Assembly: GCF_021044885.1 (NCBI RefSeq)
Contig: NZ_JAJNOD010000001.1
Span: 62,001 to 126,000, forward strand
Reading direction: 5' to 3'
Source of the DNA: Microbacterium nymphoidis
GTDB taxonomy: Bacteria > Actinomycetota > Actinomycetes > Actinomycetales > Microbacteriaceae
Length of the DNA stretch: 64,000 bases
The notes under the pieces were generated by a model. The model did no database searches. It worked only from the letters and a program-made list of their open reading frames with translations, and was not told the origin of the DNA. Below are positions 25,689 through 34,321 of this stretch, one piece after another (positions within the stretch are counted from its first letter, which is position 1; every line of letters begins with the position of its first letter). The position numbers and the translations under genes are program-made.

Positions 25689-26447
25689 ATGGCCACGCGC
25701 GTCGCCCTGGTGGGGGCATCCGGAAAGCTCGGCACCGTCATCGGCGGAGTGCTCGCCGAGCTGCCTGACTTCGACATCGTCCACGCCCTGGGCTCCGCGG
25801 ACGATCTGAGTGCCATCGCCGACGCTGACCTCGTTGTAGATGCAACCACTCCCACCGTGAGCGCCGAGGTCGTTCGTCGAGCGGCCGACGCCGGGGTCAA
25901 CGTCCTCGTGGCGACGTCGGGATGGTCGCAGGCGCGCCTGGCGGAGATCCGGCCGCGCATCGAGGCGTCGGGGATCGGCGTCGTGGTGATCCCCAACTTC
26001 TCGCTCGGCTCGGTGCTCGGCACCGCCATCGCCACGGTCGCCGGACGCTTCTTCGACTCGATCGAGATCATCGAATCCCATCGAGACACCAAGATCGACT
26101 CGCCGAGTGGCACGGCCGTGCGTACGGCCGAACTGATCCAGGCGGTGCGGACGCTGCCCGTCGACGCTCCGCACGTCGATCAGCAGGCTCGCGGAGAGCA
26201 GGTGGCGGGTATCCCCATCCACTCGCTGCGTCGCCCCGGCGTCATCGCCCGCCAGGATGTGGTGCTGTCCGGGCCGGGGGAGAGCCTGACCATCACCCAC
26301 GACACGGTCGACTCGGCGGCGGCGTATGCGCCGGGCATTCGTATCGCTGCCCGGGCTGCCGTGTCGGCGCGCGGCATCATCGTCGGACTGGATGCGTTCA
26401 TCGATCTCGGAATCACTGCTCCGTCGGCCGTGGAGGGCTCCGAATGA
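25689..26447 (+). CDS. dapB: 4-hydroxy-tetrahydrodipicolinate reductase
   Basis: A 252-residue NAD(P)H-dependent reductase of the diaminopimelate/lysine pathway, needed for peptidoglycan cross-links. It has an N-terminal Rossmann motif (VGASGKLGTVIG), the ATSGWSQ nucleotide loop, and the substrate-binding ESHRDTKIDSPSGTAV element; the usual HH pair of the family reads HR here. ATG 25689 lies exactly 6 nt after TAGGAT, so the transcript is probably leaderless. Its stop overlaps the next start as ATGA. Confidence 0.92.
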   Translation: MATRVALVGASGKLGTVIGGVLAELPDFDIVHALGSADDLSAIADADLVVDATTPTVSAEVVRRAADAGVNVLVATSGWSQARLAEIRPRIEASGIGVVVIPNFSLGSVLGTAIATVAGRFFDSIEIIESHRDTKIDSPSGTAVRTAELIQAVRTLPVDAPHVDQQARGEQVAGIPIHSLRRPGVIARQDVVLSGPGESLTITHDTVDSAAAYAPGIRIAARAAVSARGIIVGLDAFIDLGITAPSAVEGSE

Positions 26448-26896
26448 GTGCACGCATCGGCGTGATCGTCATGACGATCGCCCTGGTGCTGTACTTCATC
26501 CTGGCGGGCCAGCGCGCCTGGCTGTGGCTCGTCTCGGGTGAACCGATCGCCATAGCCATGGGCGTTGCGATGCTGTTCTTCCCGGTGCTGGCTGCCTGGG
26601 GGATCGGCCGGGAACTGCTTTTCGGGATCGGTGCCCAGCGCCTCGGACGACAGCTGGAGGCCGAGGGGGCGCTCCCGGAGGAAGAGGTCGCCACCTACGT
26701 CTCGGGCCGCGTGCGCCGCGATGAGGGTGATGCGCTCTTCCCGAAGTACCGTGCAGCGGTGGAGGCTGCCCCGGAGGACTGGCGTGCCTGGTACCGGATG
26801 GGGCTGGTCTACGACGCGGCGGGCGATCGGCGCCGCGCCCGGCACGCCGTGCGGCAGGCGATCGCTCTCGAACGGCGGGAGCGCCGCACTGCCTGA
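26444..26896 (+). CDS. Membrane-anchored TPR-like protein
   Basis: A 150-residue protein with two N-terminal membrane helices (about 6-24 and 32-55) and a cytoplasmic C-terminal part that resembles a tetratricopeptide pair (LFPKYRAAVEAAPEDWRAW, RMGLVYDAAGDRRRARHAVRQAI). It overlaps dapB by an ATGA junction. Proteins of this kind often follow dapB in Microbacteriaceae; the function is not known. Confidence 0.75.
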   Translation: MSARIGVIVMTIALVLYFILAGQRAWLWLVSGEPIAIAMGVAMLFFPVLAAWGIGRELLFGIGAQRLGRQLEAEGALPEEEVATYVSGRVRRDEGDALFPKYRAAVEAAPEDWRAWYRMGLVYDAAGDRRRARHAVRQAIALERRERRTA

Positions 26897-26926
26897 GAGC
26901 GTTCGGGCCGTCCGGCTGCGGGCGGG

Positions 26927-27502
26927 TCAGCGCAGGTCCGGCCGGGTGATCGCGTCGATGATGCGCTCGCGACCGTAGCGGTAGGCGGCTTCGAGGTCAC
27001 CGCCGAGCGCGAACCCGTCGGCGCGCGCGCGACTGATGAATCCGAACAGCCAGGAGGTGAGCGTCCGGGCAGCGTGCAGCGCGTCGTCCTCGCCGGCCAG
27101 CTCCGCACAGGCGCTCAGCAACGGGGCGGCGGTGGAAGCCGTCGCCGGGTGCGGGGCGGCACCGGCGGATGCAGGATCCACCAGCGGGCGGAAGATCAGG
27201 TCGTAAGCGTGGGGGTGGTCATCCGCGAACGCCCGCGTCGCGTCGGCGAATCCCGCAATGCGGCGCCGGGGATCCGGTTCCGTGATCGCGAGGAGCGCGT
27301 CACTGAGCTCGCTGAAGGCCCGGGAGCGGACGAGACCGATGAGGCCGTCGCGGTCACGCACGTGCTTGTACAGGGAGGGGGCGCGGACGCCGAGCCGGCC
27401 GGCGACGGCAGCCATGGTCAGAGAGGACAGGCCGCCTTCTTCCAGTTGGGCGCTGGCGGCGGCGATCAGTTCCTCGGTGCGGACCTTGGTCGGTGCGGGC
27501 AT
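26927..27502 (-). CDS. TetR family transcriptional regulator
   Basis: A 191-residue repressor with an N-terminal TetR helix-turn-helix (MAAVAGRLGVRAPSLYKHVRDR, about residues 25-47) and a C-terminal ligand domain of the WHG type. The start at ATG 27502 is supported by GAGGAG directly upstream; an in-frame extension to 27541 would run through the operator. It diverges from the metallo-hydrolase gene, and a palindrome between the genes is its probable binding site. Confidence 0.87.
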   Translation of the reverse strand: MPAPTKVRTEELIAAASAQLEEGGLSSLTMAAVAGRLGVRAPSLYKHVRDRDGLIGLVRSRAFSELSDALLAITEPDPRRRIAGFADATRAFADDHPHAYDLIFRPLVDPASAGAAPHPATASTAAPLLSACAELAGEDDALHAARTLTSWLFGFISRARADGFALGGDLEAAYRYGRERIIDAITRPDLR

Positions 27503-27517
27503 TTCTCCTCCGCGATC

Positions 27518-27557
27518 AGTATAGCTATTGACAGTAGCCATGATGGCTACGTAACGT
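27518..27557. promoter_or_regulatory. Divergent promoters with TetR operator filling the spacer
   Basis: Plus strand: a consensus -35 TTGACA (27528-27533) and -10 TAACGT (27552-27557). The perfect palindrome GTAGCCATGATGGCTAC (27534-27550) occupies almost exactly the spacer between them. ATG 27565 follows the -10 by 7 nt. A second palindromic overlap GCTAC-GTAAC-GTAGC covers 27546-27560. Minus strand: TATACT (complement of 27518-27523) is a -10 for the TetR gene. Binding to the palindrome would repress both genes; the assignment to this TetR protein is by position. Confidence 0.65.
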
Positions 27558-27564
27558 AGCGATC

Positions 27565-28293
27565 ATGAAGATCGCACCCGGACTGCATCGCGTCGGCGAT
27601 GACGTCATCGCCGCATACCTCATGGTCGACGACTCCGGAGTGACCGTCGTCGATGCCGCGCTGCCCGGCTACCGTCGGGAGCTTCGCCGTGAACTCGCCG
27701 GCATCGGAAAGACAGAGGACGACATCAGGGCCATTCTGCTCACCCATGCGGACCCCGACCATGTCGGCTTCGCCGAGGCCGTCCGCGCCGCCACCGGAGC
27801 CACGGTCTACGCGTCCGCCCCGGACGCGGAACGCGCCACGGGGCGGGAGCGGGCACCGAAGACGGCGACGCCACGCATGAAGCTCGCGCCCACGCTGCGC
27901 TTCGTGTGGGCCGGGCTCACCCATGCCGGCCGCGCGCGGCCGATCACCGCGGTGACGACAGTGGCAGACGGGGAGACGCTCGCCGTGCCCGGCCGTCCGC
28001 GCGCTCTCGCCGTTCCCGGGCACACACCGGGCAGCCTGTGCTGGGTGAGCCAGAGCCTCGGCGCTGTGTTCGTCGGGGATGCTCTGACCACACGTCATGT
28101 GCTCACCGGCCGCGTCGGTGCGCAGGATGCGCCGTTCTCGGAGGATGAAGCCGGCGCCCGGACCTCCGTCGAACGCCTGCGTGCTCTCGACGTCCGCTAC
28201 GTGCTTCCCGGTCATGGCCCGGTGTGGTCGGCCGGGGTGCCGCAGCTCCTGGCAGAGATCCGGGCGGGACGCGGTGACGACATCTCCTCGTGA
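27565..28293 (+). CDS. MBL-fold metallo-hydrolase
   Basis: A 242-residue metallo-beta-lactamase-fold hydrolase. The main motif is THADPDHVG (H61, D63, D65, H66), a variant of HxHxDH in which the second histidine is aspartate. Later ligands include AVPGHTPGSLC, VFVGDAL and the C-terminal VLPGHGPV histidine. The family includes lactonases and glyoxalase II-like enzymes; substrate unknown. It is divergent from, and probably repressed by, the TetR regulator, which often means detoxification of the inducing molecule or quorum-signal cleavage. Confidence 0.83.
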   Translation: MKIAPGLHRVGDDVIAAYLMVDDSGVTVVDAALPGYRRELRRELAGIGKTEDDIRAILLTHADPDHVGFAEAVRAATGATVYASAPDAERATGRERAPKTATPRMKLAPTLRFVWAGLTHAGRARPITAVTTVADGETLAVPGRPRALAVPGHTPGSLCWVSQSLGAVFVGDALTTRHVLTGRVGAQDAPFSEDEAGARTSVERLRALDVRYVLPGHGPVWSAGVPQLLAEIRAGRGDDISS

Positions 28294-28355
28294 GAGCTGA
28301 TTCGTCCGCCGTACGGCCGGTCGCGATCCGGGCGGGGATCTGCGACCATGTCGGC

Positions 28356-28754
28356 ATGCCGATCCCCGCCGCGTTGTCGCCGCTGCTTCTCACCGTGTTC
28401 GCCGCCGTGGCGCTCGTCGGGTGTGCACCCGTGGCCTCCGCTCCGGAGCCGGGTGGTGAGACTTCATCGGTGATCGGCGGCGGAGCGACGGAGAGTCCGG
28501 TATCCGCCCCGACGGCGATGCCGGCTCCGACCCCAGATCCGACGTACATCACCGAGCTGCCCGACTCGGCCGCGGAAAACGTGCCGTGGTTCATCTATCC
28601 GGACGGGTTCGAATGCTGGGGTACGGAAGGCTGCCCGAACAACTTCCGTTCCGTATTCGGTGATCCCGGACCGGTGCTGCCCGAGGGAGTCGAGTATTAC
28701 GACCCCGCGAAGCACGAGTGCGTGTACGTCCGTCCGGCCGACGTCACCTGCTGA
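28356..28754 (+). CDS. Small secreted lipoprotein, 132 aa
   Basis: A 132-residue protein with a lipoprotein signal peptide (hydrophobic core LLLTVFAAVALVGC), then a Pro/Thr/Ala-rich linker and a compact C-terminal domain with three cysteines (CWGTEGC, HECVYVR, final C). The function is not recognised. ATG 28356 is preceded by a GACCAT hexamer at 6 nt, close to the leaderless layout; no ribosome-binding site is visible for the upstream in-frame start at 28290. Confidence 0.72.
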   Translation: MPIPAALSPLLLTVFAAVALVGCAPVASAPEPGGETSSVIGGGATESPVSAPTAMPAPTPDPTYITELPDSAAENVPWFIYPDGFECWGTEGCPNNFRSVFGDPGPVLPEGVEYYDPAKHECVYVRPADVTC

Positions 28755-28824
28755 TCGGGGTCCGCCGCAACCGGGCTCGCGAATCCGGTGATCGCCCCTC
28801 TCTGTGCGCAATCCGCTGAGAGCC

Positions 28825-29739
28825 CTACGAGCGCCCGCCGGAAGCCAGCGCGTCTCGCACCGCGGATTCCGCGGTGCGGTGGCGCCATTCGAAGCCGGTG
28901 TCCGCCAGCACTGCGGGCGCGACATCACAGTCCACCAGGAGCAGGTCGTCCGCCGCCGCTCCCAGGGCGAGTCGCAGGGCGAACGCCGGAGCGGGGATCA
29001 GGTACGGGCGATTCAGCTCGCGCGCGATGGCGAACCCGACGTCGTTCTCGGACGCCCGCTCCGGGCCTGCCACGTTCACCGGCCCGGTGAGATCATGTTC
29101 GATGACGTGCCGGAGCGCTCCGACCGTGTCATCCAGCGATGCCCACGGCCAGCTCTGCCGTCCGGAGCCGAGCGGGCCGGCGACACCCAGACGCGTCAGG
29201 AACACGAGCGGCTTCAGTACTCCGTCGGCGTGGATGACGGGCGAGAAGCGGACGTGCGCGACGCGCTCACCCGCCAGGTCCGCTGCTGCCTCCCACTCCA
29301 CACACACGTCGGCGAGGAAGCCGTCACCCCGCTCCTGGCCTTCGTCGATGCGCCGACCCGGCCGGCTGCCGTAGAAGCCGGAGGCCGAGGCGGAGACGAA
29401 GAGCGGGGGATTCGTGAGTCTGCGCAACGCGTCCGCCAGCGTGCGGGTCGGGCTCACGCGCGACCACAGCAGCTCCGAACGGTACCGGCGGGTCCAGGGC
29501 AGCCGGCCGATGGATGCGCCGTTCAGTCCCACCACCGCTCGGGCGCCGTCGAGCACTGCCGGGTCCAAGGGTCCTGCGGGGTCCCAGCGGATCTCCGACG
29601 CGGAGCCGGGCTCGCGACGCACCAACTGCGTCACCGCGACGCCGGATTCTCGCAGCGATGCGACGAGGGCGCGCCCGATGAGACCGGACGCGCCCGCGAC
29701 GACAACCCGGTCGCCCGGGCCCAGCGGCTGATCAGCCAA
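28825..29739 (-). CDS. TIGR01777 family NAD-dependent epimerase-like oxidoreductase
   Basis: A 304-residue extended SDR with VVVAGASGLIGRALV (nucleotide loop), the NGASIGRLPWT element, SASASGFYGSRPG and the C-terminal DUF1731 region (LRLALGAAADDLLL). This is the YfcH/SulA-like group of poorly defined oxidoreductases. Its GTG/ATG start region at 29739 overlaps the OsmC stop by 8 nt, so it is the last gene of a four-gene redox operon. Confidence 0.88.
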   Translation of the reverse strand: MADQPLGPGDRVVVAGASGLIGRALVASLRESGVAVTQLVRREPGSASEIRWDPAGPLDPAVLDGARAVVGLNGASIGRLPWTRRYRSELLWSRVSPTRTLADALRRLTNPPLFVSASASGFYGSRPGRRIDEGQERGDGFLADVCVEWEAAADLAGERVAHVRFSPVIHADGVLKPLVFLTRLGVAGPLGSGRQSWPWASLDDTVGALRHVIEHDLTGPVNVAGPERASENDVGFAIARELNRPYLIPAPAFALRLALGAAADDLLLVDCDVAPAVLADTGFEWRHRTAESAVRDALASGGRS

Positions 29740-30157
29740 GCGTGGCTTCCAGCGTGATGTCGATGCCCGACAGCGCCTGGGACACCGGGCAGCCCGCCTT
29801 CGCCTCGGCGGCCAGTCGCTGGAAATCAGCGTCGGAGAGGCCGGGCACGGATGCGTTGAGGTTCAGGTGGCTGCCGGTGATGCCGGTGCCGGGCTGGAAG
29901 GTGACGGATGCGGTCACGTTGAGCTTCTCGGGCGGCGTGCCGTTGCCGGAGAGCGCGTGGGATAGGGCCATGGCGAAGCAAGACGCGTGGGCGGCCGCGA
30001 TGAGCTCCTCCGGGGTGGTCGTGCTGTCGGATCCCTCGCTGCGAGCCTTCCAGTTCACATCGAAGCTGCCGATGCGCGAGCTGTCGAACGTGACGGTTCC
30101 GGACCCTTCCGTGAGGGATCCGCTCCAGACAGTGGTCGCTTCGCTCGTGACGGACAT
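29732..30157 (-). CDS. OsmC family peroxiredoxin
   Basis: A 141-residue protein of the OsmC/Ohr superfamily that reduces organic hydroperoxides. The two catalytic cysteines are C60 (AAAHASCFAMALS) and C123 (KAGCPVSQALSG). ATG 30157 is preceded by GGGAGGAG. It overlaps the TIGR01777 gene and lies 65 nt below the DUF4395 gene. Its thiol chemistry matches the thioredoxin-like protein at the head of the operon. Confidence 0.92.
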   Translation of the reverse strand: MSVTSEATTVWSGSLTEGSGTVTFDSSRIGSFDVNWKARSEGSDSTTTPEELIAAAHASCFAMALSHALSGNGTPPEKLNVTASVTFQPGTGITGSHLNLNASVPGLSDADFQRLAAEAKAGCPVSQALSGIDITLEATLG

Positions 30158-30222
30158 GGTGTCTCCTCCCGGTGGGTGTTTCGAACGCCAGCCTAGTGTC
30201 CGAGCCGCCGCGATGCGACGGG

Positions 30223-30792
30223 TCAGGCGGTCCGCGGCTGGCGCAGTCGCGCCAGCGCCAGGTACAGCATGCAGCCGAGGCACACGCCGAAGACGGCGTT
30301 CAGGAAGGCGGCCGCGAACGCCGCTGCCGCCGCGATCGGAAGCGCCCACGGCACGCCCGCGAGGTGCAGCACGATTCCGACCGTCACCACGAACAGCCCG
30401 ACGCCCTGTGCGAACCGCGGGGGACGCGGGTCTTCGAGATCGACCGGTGGCGCCAGACGAGGCGCCACGACCGCTCGGAACAGCCGGCCCCATGGCGCGG
30501 TGGCAGGGGACACCACGCCCCAGAGGAAGAGCGCGGCGATGACGATGAGGAGGAGGCATGCGGGATCCAGCAATCGTGTGAGAACCGGAACCTGCTGGAT
30601 GGTCCAGACCTCGGGCGAGAACGTGCCACCGGTCGCCGGGCTGAGTGCGTACCATCCCGCGCTGCCGCGCTGCGTCGCGACGCCCAGAAGCGCGAGGACG
30701 ACGGAAACGGCGAGGAGCACCGCCGTGATCCCGGCCGCGAAGCGGGGACCCCGCGGGTCGATGGGGCGCGGAACGGAGGTGGAGGCGGACAT
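30223..30792 (-). CDS. DUF4395 domain membrane protein
   Basis: A 189-residue integral membrane protein with about four helices. DUF4395 marks are the DPRGPRFAAGITAVLL opening, the repeated RPPRFAQGVG segment and the GVCLGC cysteine pair in the last helices. DUF4395 proteins regularly sit next to membrane thioredoxin-like genes, as here (27 nt apart), suggesting a DsbD- or VKOR-like electron-transfer partner; that is inference. Confidence 0.85.
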   Translation of the reverse strand: MSASTSVPRPIDPRGPRFAAGITAVLLAVSVVLALLGVATQRGSAGWYALSPATGGTFSPEVWTIQQVPVLTRLLDPACLLLIVIAALFLWGVVSPATAPWGRLFRAVVAPRLAPPVDLEDPRPPRFAQGVGLFVVTVGIVLHLAGVPWALPIAAAAAFAAAFLNAVFGVCLGCMLYLALARLRQPRTA

Positions 30793-30819
30793 GGATTCTC
30801 GTTTCTTCGCGAGACGGGA

Positions 30820-31269
30820 TCAGGACGGGAGGGGGGACGCCGGGGCACCGGGCTCCAGCACCCGCGTGAGCTCTCGGAGGTACGACGACCGAGGAGCAGC
30901 CCCGGTGAAGCGGGACACCGGAACACCGTGACGATCGAGCAGCAGCACGGTCGGTGTCTGCAGGATGTGCAGGCTCGCCGCCACCTCCGCACGTTCGGTG
31001 ATGTCGACCTCGACGTGGACCACACCGGGCCGGTCATCGGCGAGCGAACGGAGTGCCCGCGCCACCGCAGGGCAGGACCCGCAGAAGCGGGTGCTGAACT
31101 GGACGAACGTCGCCTCGTCGCCGCGCGCCCCTGCGGGAACGATGTCTTGGGGGATGGCCGCGGCCCGCGCTGCCCGCGGCGCGGCGGACCGCGCCCGGCC
31201 GAGCAGGCCGGCCACCGTGACGACGGCCACCAGTCCGGCCAGGATGAGGATCGCGACGAGCGGGGACAT
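30820..31269 (-). CDS. Membrane-anchored thioredoxin-like protein with CGSC motif
   Basis: A 149-residue protein with one N-terminal helix (about residues 4-22) and an external thioredoxin fold. The redox motif is CGSC (C63-C66, STRFCGSCPAVA), not the usual CGPC; the cis-proline region is QTPTVLLLD. The start ATG 31269 has TACCGT exactly 6 nt upstream. It heads the operon Trx-DUF4395-OsmC-TIGR01777 and probably supplies or removes electrons for envelope thiols. Confidence 0.87.
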   Translation of the reverse strand: MSPLVAILILAGLVAVVTVAGLLGRARSAAPRAARAAAIPQDIVPAGARGDEATFVQFSTRFCGSCPAVARALRSLADDRPGVVHVEVDITERAEVAASLHILQTPTVLLLDRHGVPVSRFTGAAPRSSYLRELTRVLEPGAPASPLPS

Positions 31270-31432
31270 GAGTACACGGTAGGCGCGTGCGTACGCCGTG
31301 GGCGCGTCGTCGCAATCCGCTGTCACAATTCGCGCCGCTCCACCCCGCGGCCGCGCCGTTGCGGCCTGATCCGGATCGGCACACACCTGTTGAGACGTTC
31401 CGGCGGTTTTCGCACCGCGGTGGCACGATGGG

Positions 31433-32875
31433 ATGATGGCGAACCCGCACCGATCTCTCCGAGTGCTCGCCGTCGCGGCCGCGGGGGCGTTCCTGCTGTC
31501 GGCGACGGCGTGCACCGCGACCGACACCGCCACCGAGGCGACGCCGACGCGCACGGCATCGGACACGCCCACCCCGTCTCCGCAGCCGCAGCCGCAGCCG
31601 ACCAGCCTGCCTGTCCCCACGCTCGCCGCGTTCACTCCGCCCATCGCGTTCGCCGAGTCGGGTTCCCTCCTGCTGTTGCCGAGCGATTTCACGCCGAACA
31701 CCCGGGGCACCGTCGCTGATGCACCCGTCGCGCTGGCGGGCACCAGTCTCTTCGTCACCGGCACCGCCGTCGCCCGGATCGACGTGGAATCCGGGCGAGC
31801 GCTCTGGCAGGACGATCTGTCCGACCTGAGGGGTGAGTCGGCGGCGACTCCGACGAAGCCCGTGGTCACCGCGGACGGCACCACCGTGTGGGTCGCGATG
31901 GCCGTGGCCTCCGTGTCGGCGGCCGAGCAAACCGAGGGAGACCCGGCGCACGCCCCCGCTGTGGTCGTTCCCGGAGCCGAGGCCACACCGGATCTGACCG
32001 AGCCCACCGCAGATCCCGAACCGTCGGCGGCCGCCGACGATCCCGGAGTGGTGCTCATCGGCTACAACGCCGTGACGGGCGACAGACGCACCCTCGCCAC
32101 CGCTGTCCCGTCTGCCTCGGCGGCCTCGGTGCTGGATCAGCGCGTGAGCCTGGATCAGCTCTCCGACGGATCGTTGCTGGTGGGTCTGAGCCCGCGCGGC
32201 GGCGGCGTGTCGTGGACGTGGTCCGTCGACGCCGACGGCGCAACGCGATGGGCACAGGACGGGAAGTTCGCCGGAGAGGCGGGCGACGTGGTGATCATGC
32301 GGCTGTCCGGTCTTGCGGGCGAGCCGTACCCGCAGGTCGGAGGCCTGGATCGCGCCACCGGCAAGATCCTGTGGAACCGTGCCGGCGAAGACGAGGCCGC
32401 CACCGATGCCTGGGCCTTCCCCGTCGGGGCCGAGACCGCCCTGACCACGGTGTCGTACGCCACCACTCGTACCGTCACCCGGATGATCGACCCGCGCACC
32501 GGTCAGGATCTGGGCGGCGCCGCAAGCACGGTGGAGCGCCCGCTCCTGCAGGGTGGGCGCCTGTATGACGCGCAGTCCGGCTTCCGCTCCCTGGATCCGG
32601 CCACGTTGAGCACCGAATGGACGCGCCGCAGTGCGGGGTACGGATCGGTGCGCGGCGTCGTGCTCGCTCAGGGACTTGTGTACGGGGTGGACTCGGCCGA
32701 TCAGGGCATCATTCTCGACCCGGAATCCGGTGAACGGATTGCCGATGAACTCGCCTGGGAATGGCTGGCCGTGAACGAGTACGGTGCCGTCGTGGTGAAC
32801 ACGGCGGGGACCGTGAGCGCCGCAGATGACACGTACTGGTTCCACCCCGCCGTGGCGCCACCGGCGGAGGGGTGA
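31433..32875 (+). CDS. Secreted PQQ-like beta-propeller lipoprotein
   Basis: A 480-residue lipoprotein: the signal peptide ends in LLSATAC, followed by a Thr/Pro/Gln-rich linker and a beta-propeller with repeated blades such as ARIDVESGRALWQDDL, VGGLDRATGKILWNRAG and ILDPESGERIADELAW. These WD/PQQ-like repeats form scaffolds; no pyrroloquinoline-quinone catalytic residues could be assigned, so a surface-binding or assembly role is more likely. Two adjacent ATGs (31433, 31436) are possible. It is transcribed divergently from the redox operon. Confidence 0.8.
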   Translation: MMANPHRSLRVLAVAAAGAFLLSATACTATDTATEATPTRTASDTPTPSPQPQPQPTSLPVPTLAAFTPPIAFAESGSLLLLPSDFTPNTRGTVADAPVALAGTSLFVTGTAVARIDVESGRALWQDDLSDLRGESAATPTKPVVTADGTTVWVAMAVASVSAAEQTEGDPAHAPAVVVPGAEATPDLTEPTADPEPSAAADDPGVVLIGYNAVTGDRRTLATAVPSASAASVLDQRVSLDQLSDGSLLVGLSPRGGGVSWTWSVDADGATRWAQDGKFAGEAGDVVIMRLSGLAGEPYPQVGGLDRATGKILWNRAGEDEAATDAWAFPVGAETALTTVSYATTRTVTRMIDPRTGQDLGGAASTVERPLLQGGRLYDAQSGFRSLDPATLSTEWTRRSAGYGSVRGVVLAQGLVYGVDSADQGIILDPESGERIADELAWEWLAVNEYGAVVVNTAGTVSAADDTYWFHPAVAPPAEG

Positions 32876-32878
32876 GCA

Positions 32879-33382
32879 TCAGCTCCCGAAGCTGAACTCC
32901 ACCATGAGGTCCTGCGCAAGGTCCTCCAGGGCGCCGCGCACGGCGCTCCCGTCACCCTCGACGCGCACCACTGCGTTCGCCGTGAAGAGGAGACCGCCGG
33001 CCATGGGCGCCTCGGTGACGCCCGTGGTGAGTGTCTCGATGCTCCCGCCGCCGCGCTGGATCGCGTCGGTCACCTGGTGCACGATGCCGGGGTGATCGTC
33101 GCCGACCAGATCGACCTGCAACCGTTCGCCGCGGGCGGCTGCATCCTCACGGCCGGGCTGTACCGTGATCTCCAGCAGGCCGGACAGCGGCTGCAGCGCC
33201 CGGGTGAGGTCGTCGACTCGCGCGGCATCCACCTCCACGAGTACGATCCCCGCGAACTTCCCGGCCAGCTCGCTCATGCGCGACGTGGTCCAGTTGCCGT
33301 CGTGGGCCGCGATCACCTCCGAGAGGGAACTGACCAGACCGGAGCGGTCGTCGCCGATGACTGTGAGCACGAGAGTCGTCAT
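32879..33382 (-). CDS. Tandem ACT-domain protein, GcvR-like
   Basis: A 167-residue cytoplasmic protein with two ACT domains: the first opens TTLVLTVIGDDRSGLVSSLSE, the second LQVDLVGDDHPGIVHQVTDA. This is the layout of the glycine cleavage system transcriptional repressor (GcvR) family and related amino-acid sensors. ATG 33382 is chosen; TATGAT lies 7 nt upstream, so the message is probably leaderless. No glycine cleavage gene is nearby, so its target is unknown. Its stop abuts the propeller gene's stop (3-nt gap). Confidence 0.83.
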   Translation of the reverse strand: MTTLVLTVIGDDRSGLVSSLSEVIAAHDGNWTTSRMSELAGKFAGIVLVEVDAARVDDLTRALQPLSGLLEITVQPGREDAAARGERLQVDLVGDDHPGIVHQVTDAIQRGGGSIETLTTGVTEAPMAGGLLFTANAVVRVEGDGSAVRGALEDLAQDLMVEFSFGS

Positions 33383-33529
33383 GTCGGTGATCATACGGCC
33401 AGAACCGCCGGGCGCGAGGGGGCGAGCGCGTGAGGATCCTATCGGGACCGCGACGGGTGCATGATCGACGTGGTGAGCGTCGTCGCGGCGATGGTCGCCG
33501 ACACGCACTCGCGCACGGAGGAGAGACCC

Positions 33530-34282
33530 ATGAGCAAGACCGCAGTGATTACCGGAGCCAGTTCCGGACTCGGTGCCGAGTATGCGCGACAGCTCTCCGC
33601 CGCCGGGGGTGATCTGGTGCTCGTCGCGCGCGACAAGGATGCCCTCGGCGAGCTGGCAGACGAGCTGCGCGCTCGCGGAAGCGAGGTGGAGACCATCGTG
33701 GCGGACCTCCTGAAGCCCCGCCAGCGCGCTCGGGTGGAGGATAGGCTGCGCGACCGATCCCGTCCCGTCGACATCCTGATCAACAATGCGGGCTTCGGCC
33801 TGCCACTGTCGTTCGCGGACGTCGAGATCGAGCGGGAGGTGGACCACCTGCGTCTGCACGTCGAGGTCTCCATGCGACTGATGCATGCGGCCCTGCCCGT
33901 GATGCGCGAGCGCGGCGGGCGCATCCTCAACGTGGCATCGGTGGCGGCCTTCATTCCACGCTCCACGTACGGGGCAGCGAAGGCCTGGCTGCTCAGCTTC
34001 AGCCGCTGGGCGAACGGCTACTACCCGGGGGTCACCGTCACAGCGGTGTGCCCCGGCTACACGCACACGAACTTCCATGAGCGACTGGGCCTGCCGCCCG
34101 GGCAGGAGGGTGTCGCGGGGTGGATGTGGCTCACCCCGCAGCGGGTGGTGCGGGAATCCCTTCGAGATCTGGCGCGAGGACGATCCGTCTCGGTGCCGTC
34201 ATGGCGCTATCGGGCACTCACGGCGCTGACGAAGGTGGTCCCGGATTCGGTCCTCGCCCGCATCGGCTCGCGGGGGCGCTGA
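33530..34282 (+). CDS. SDR family oxidoreductase
   Basis: A 250-residue classical short-chain dehydrogenase. The cofactor motif TGASSGLGAEYAR starts at residue 8, NNAG follows at about residue 87, and the catalytic serine (NVASVAAF) and YGAAK (Tyr/Lys) are present. The substrate is unknown. ATG 33530 has GGAGGAGAG upstream; the 23 in-frame residues before it are not supported. It runs 39 nt ahead of hisS. Confidence 0.88.
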   Translation: MSKTAVITGASSGLGAEYARQLSAAGGDLVLVARDKDALGELADELRARGSEVETIVADLLKPRQRARVEDRLRDRSRPVDILINNAGFGLPLSFADVEIEREVDHLRLHVEVSMRLMHAALPVMRERGGRILNVASVAAFIPRSTYGAAKAWLLSFSRWANGYYPGVTVTAVCPGYTHTNFHERLGLPPGQEGVAGWMWLTPQRVVRESLRDLARGRSVSVPSWRYRALTALTKVVPDSVLARIGSRGR

Positions 34283-34321
34283 GCGACACGGCCGCGCTCC
34301 GCGATCTGGAAGGATAGGGGA

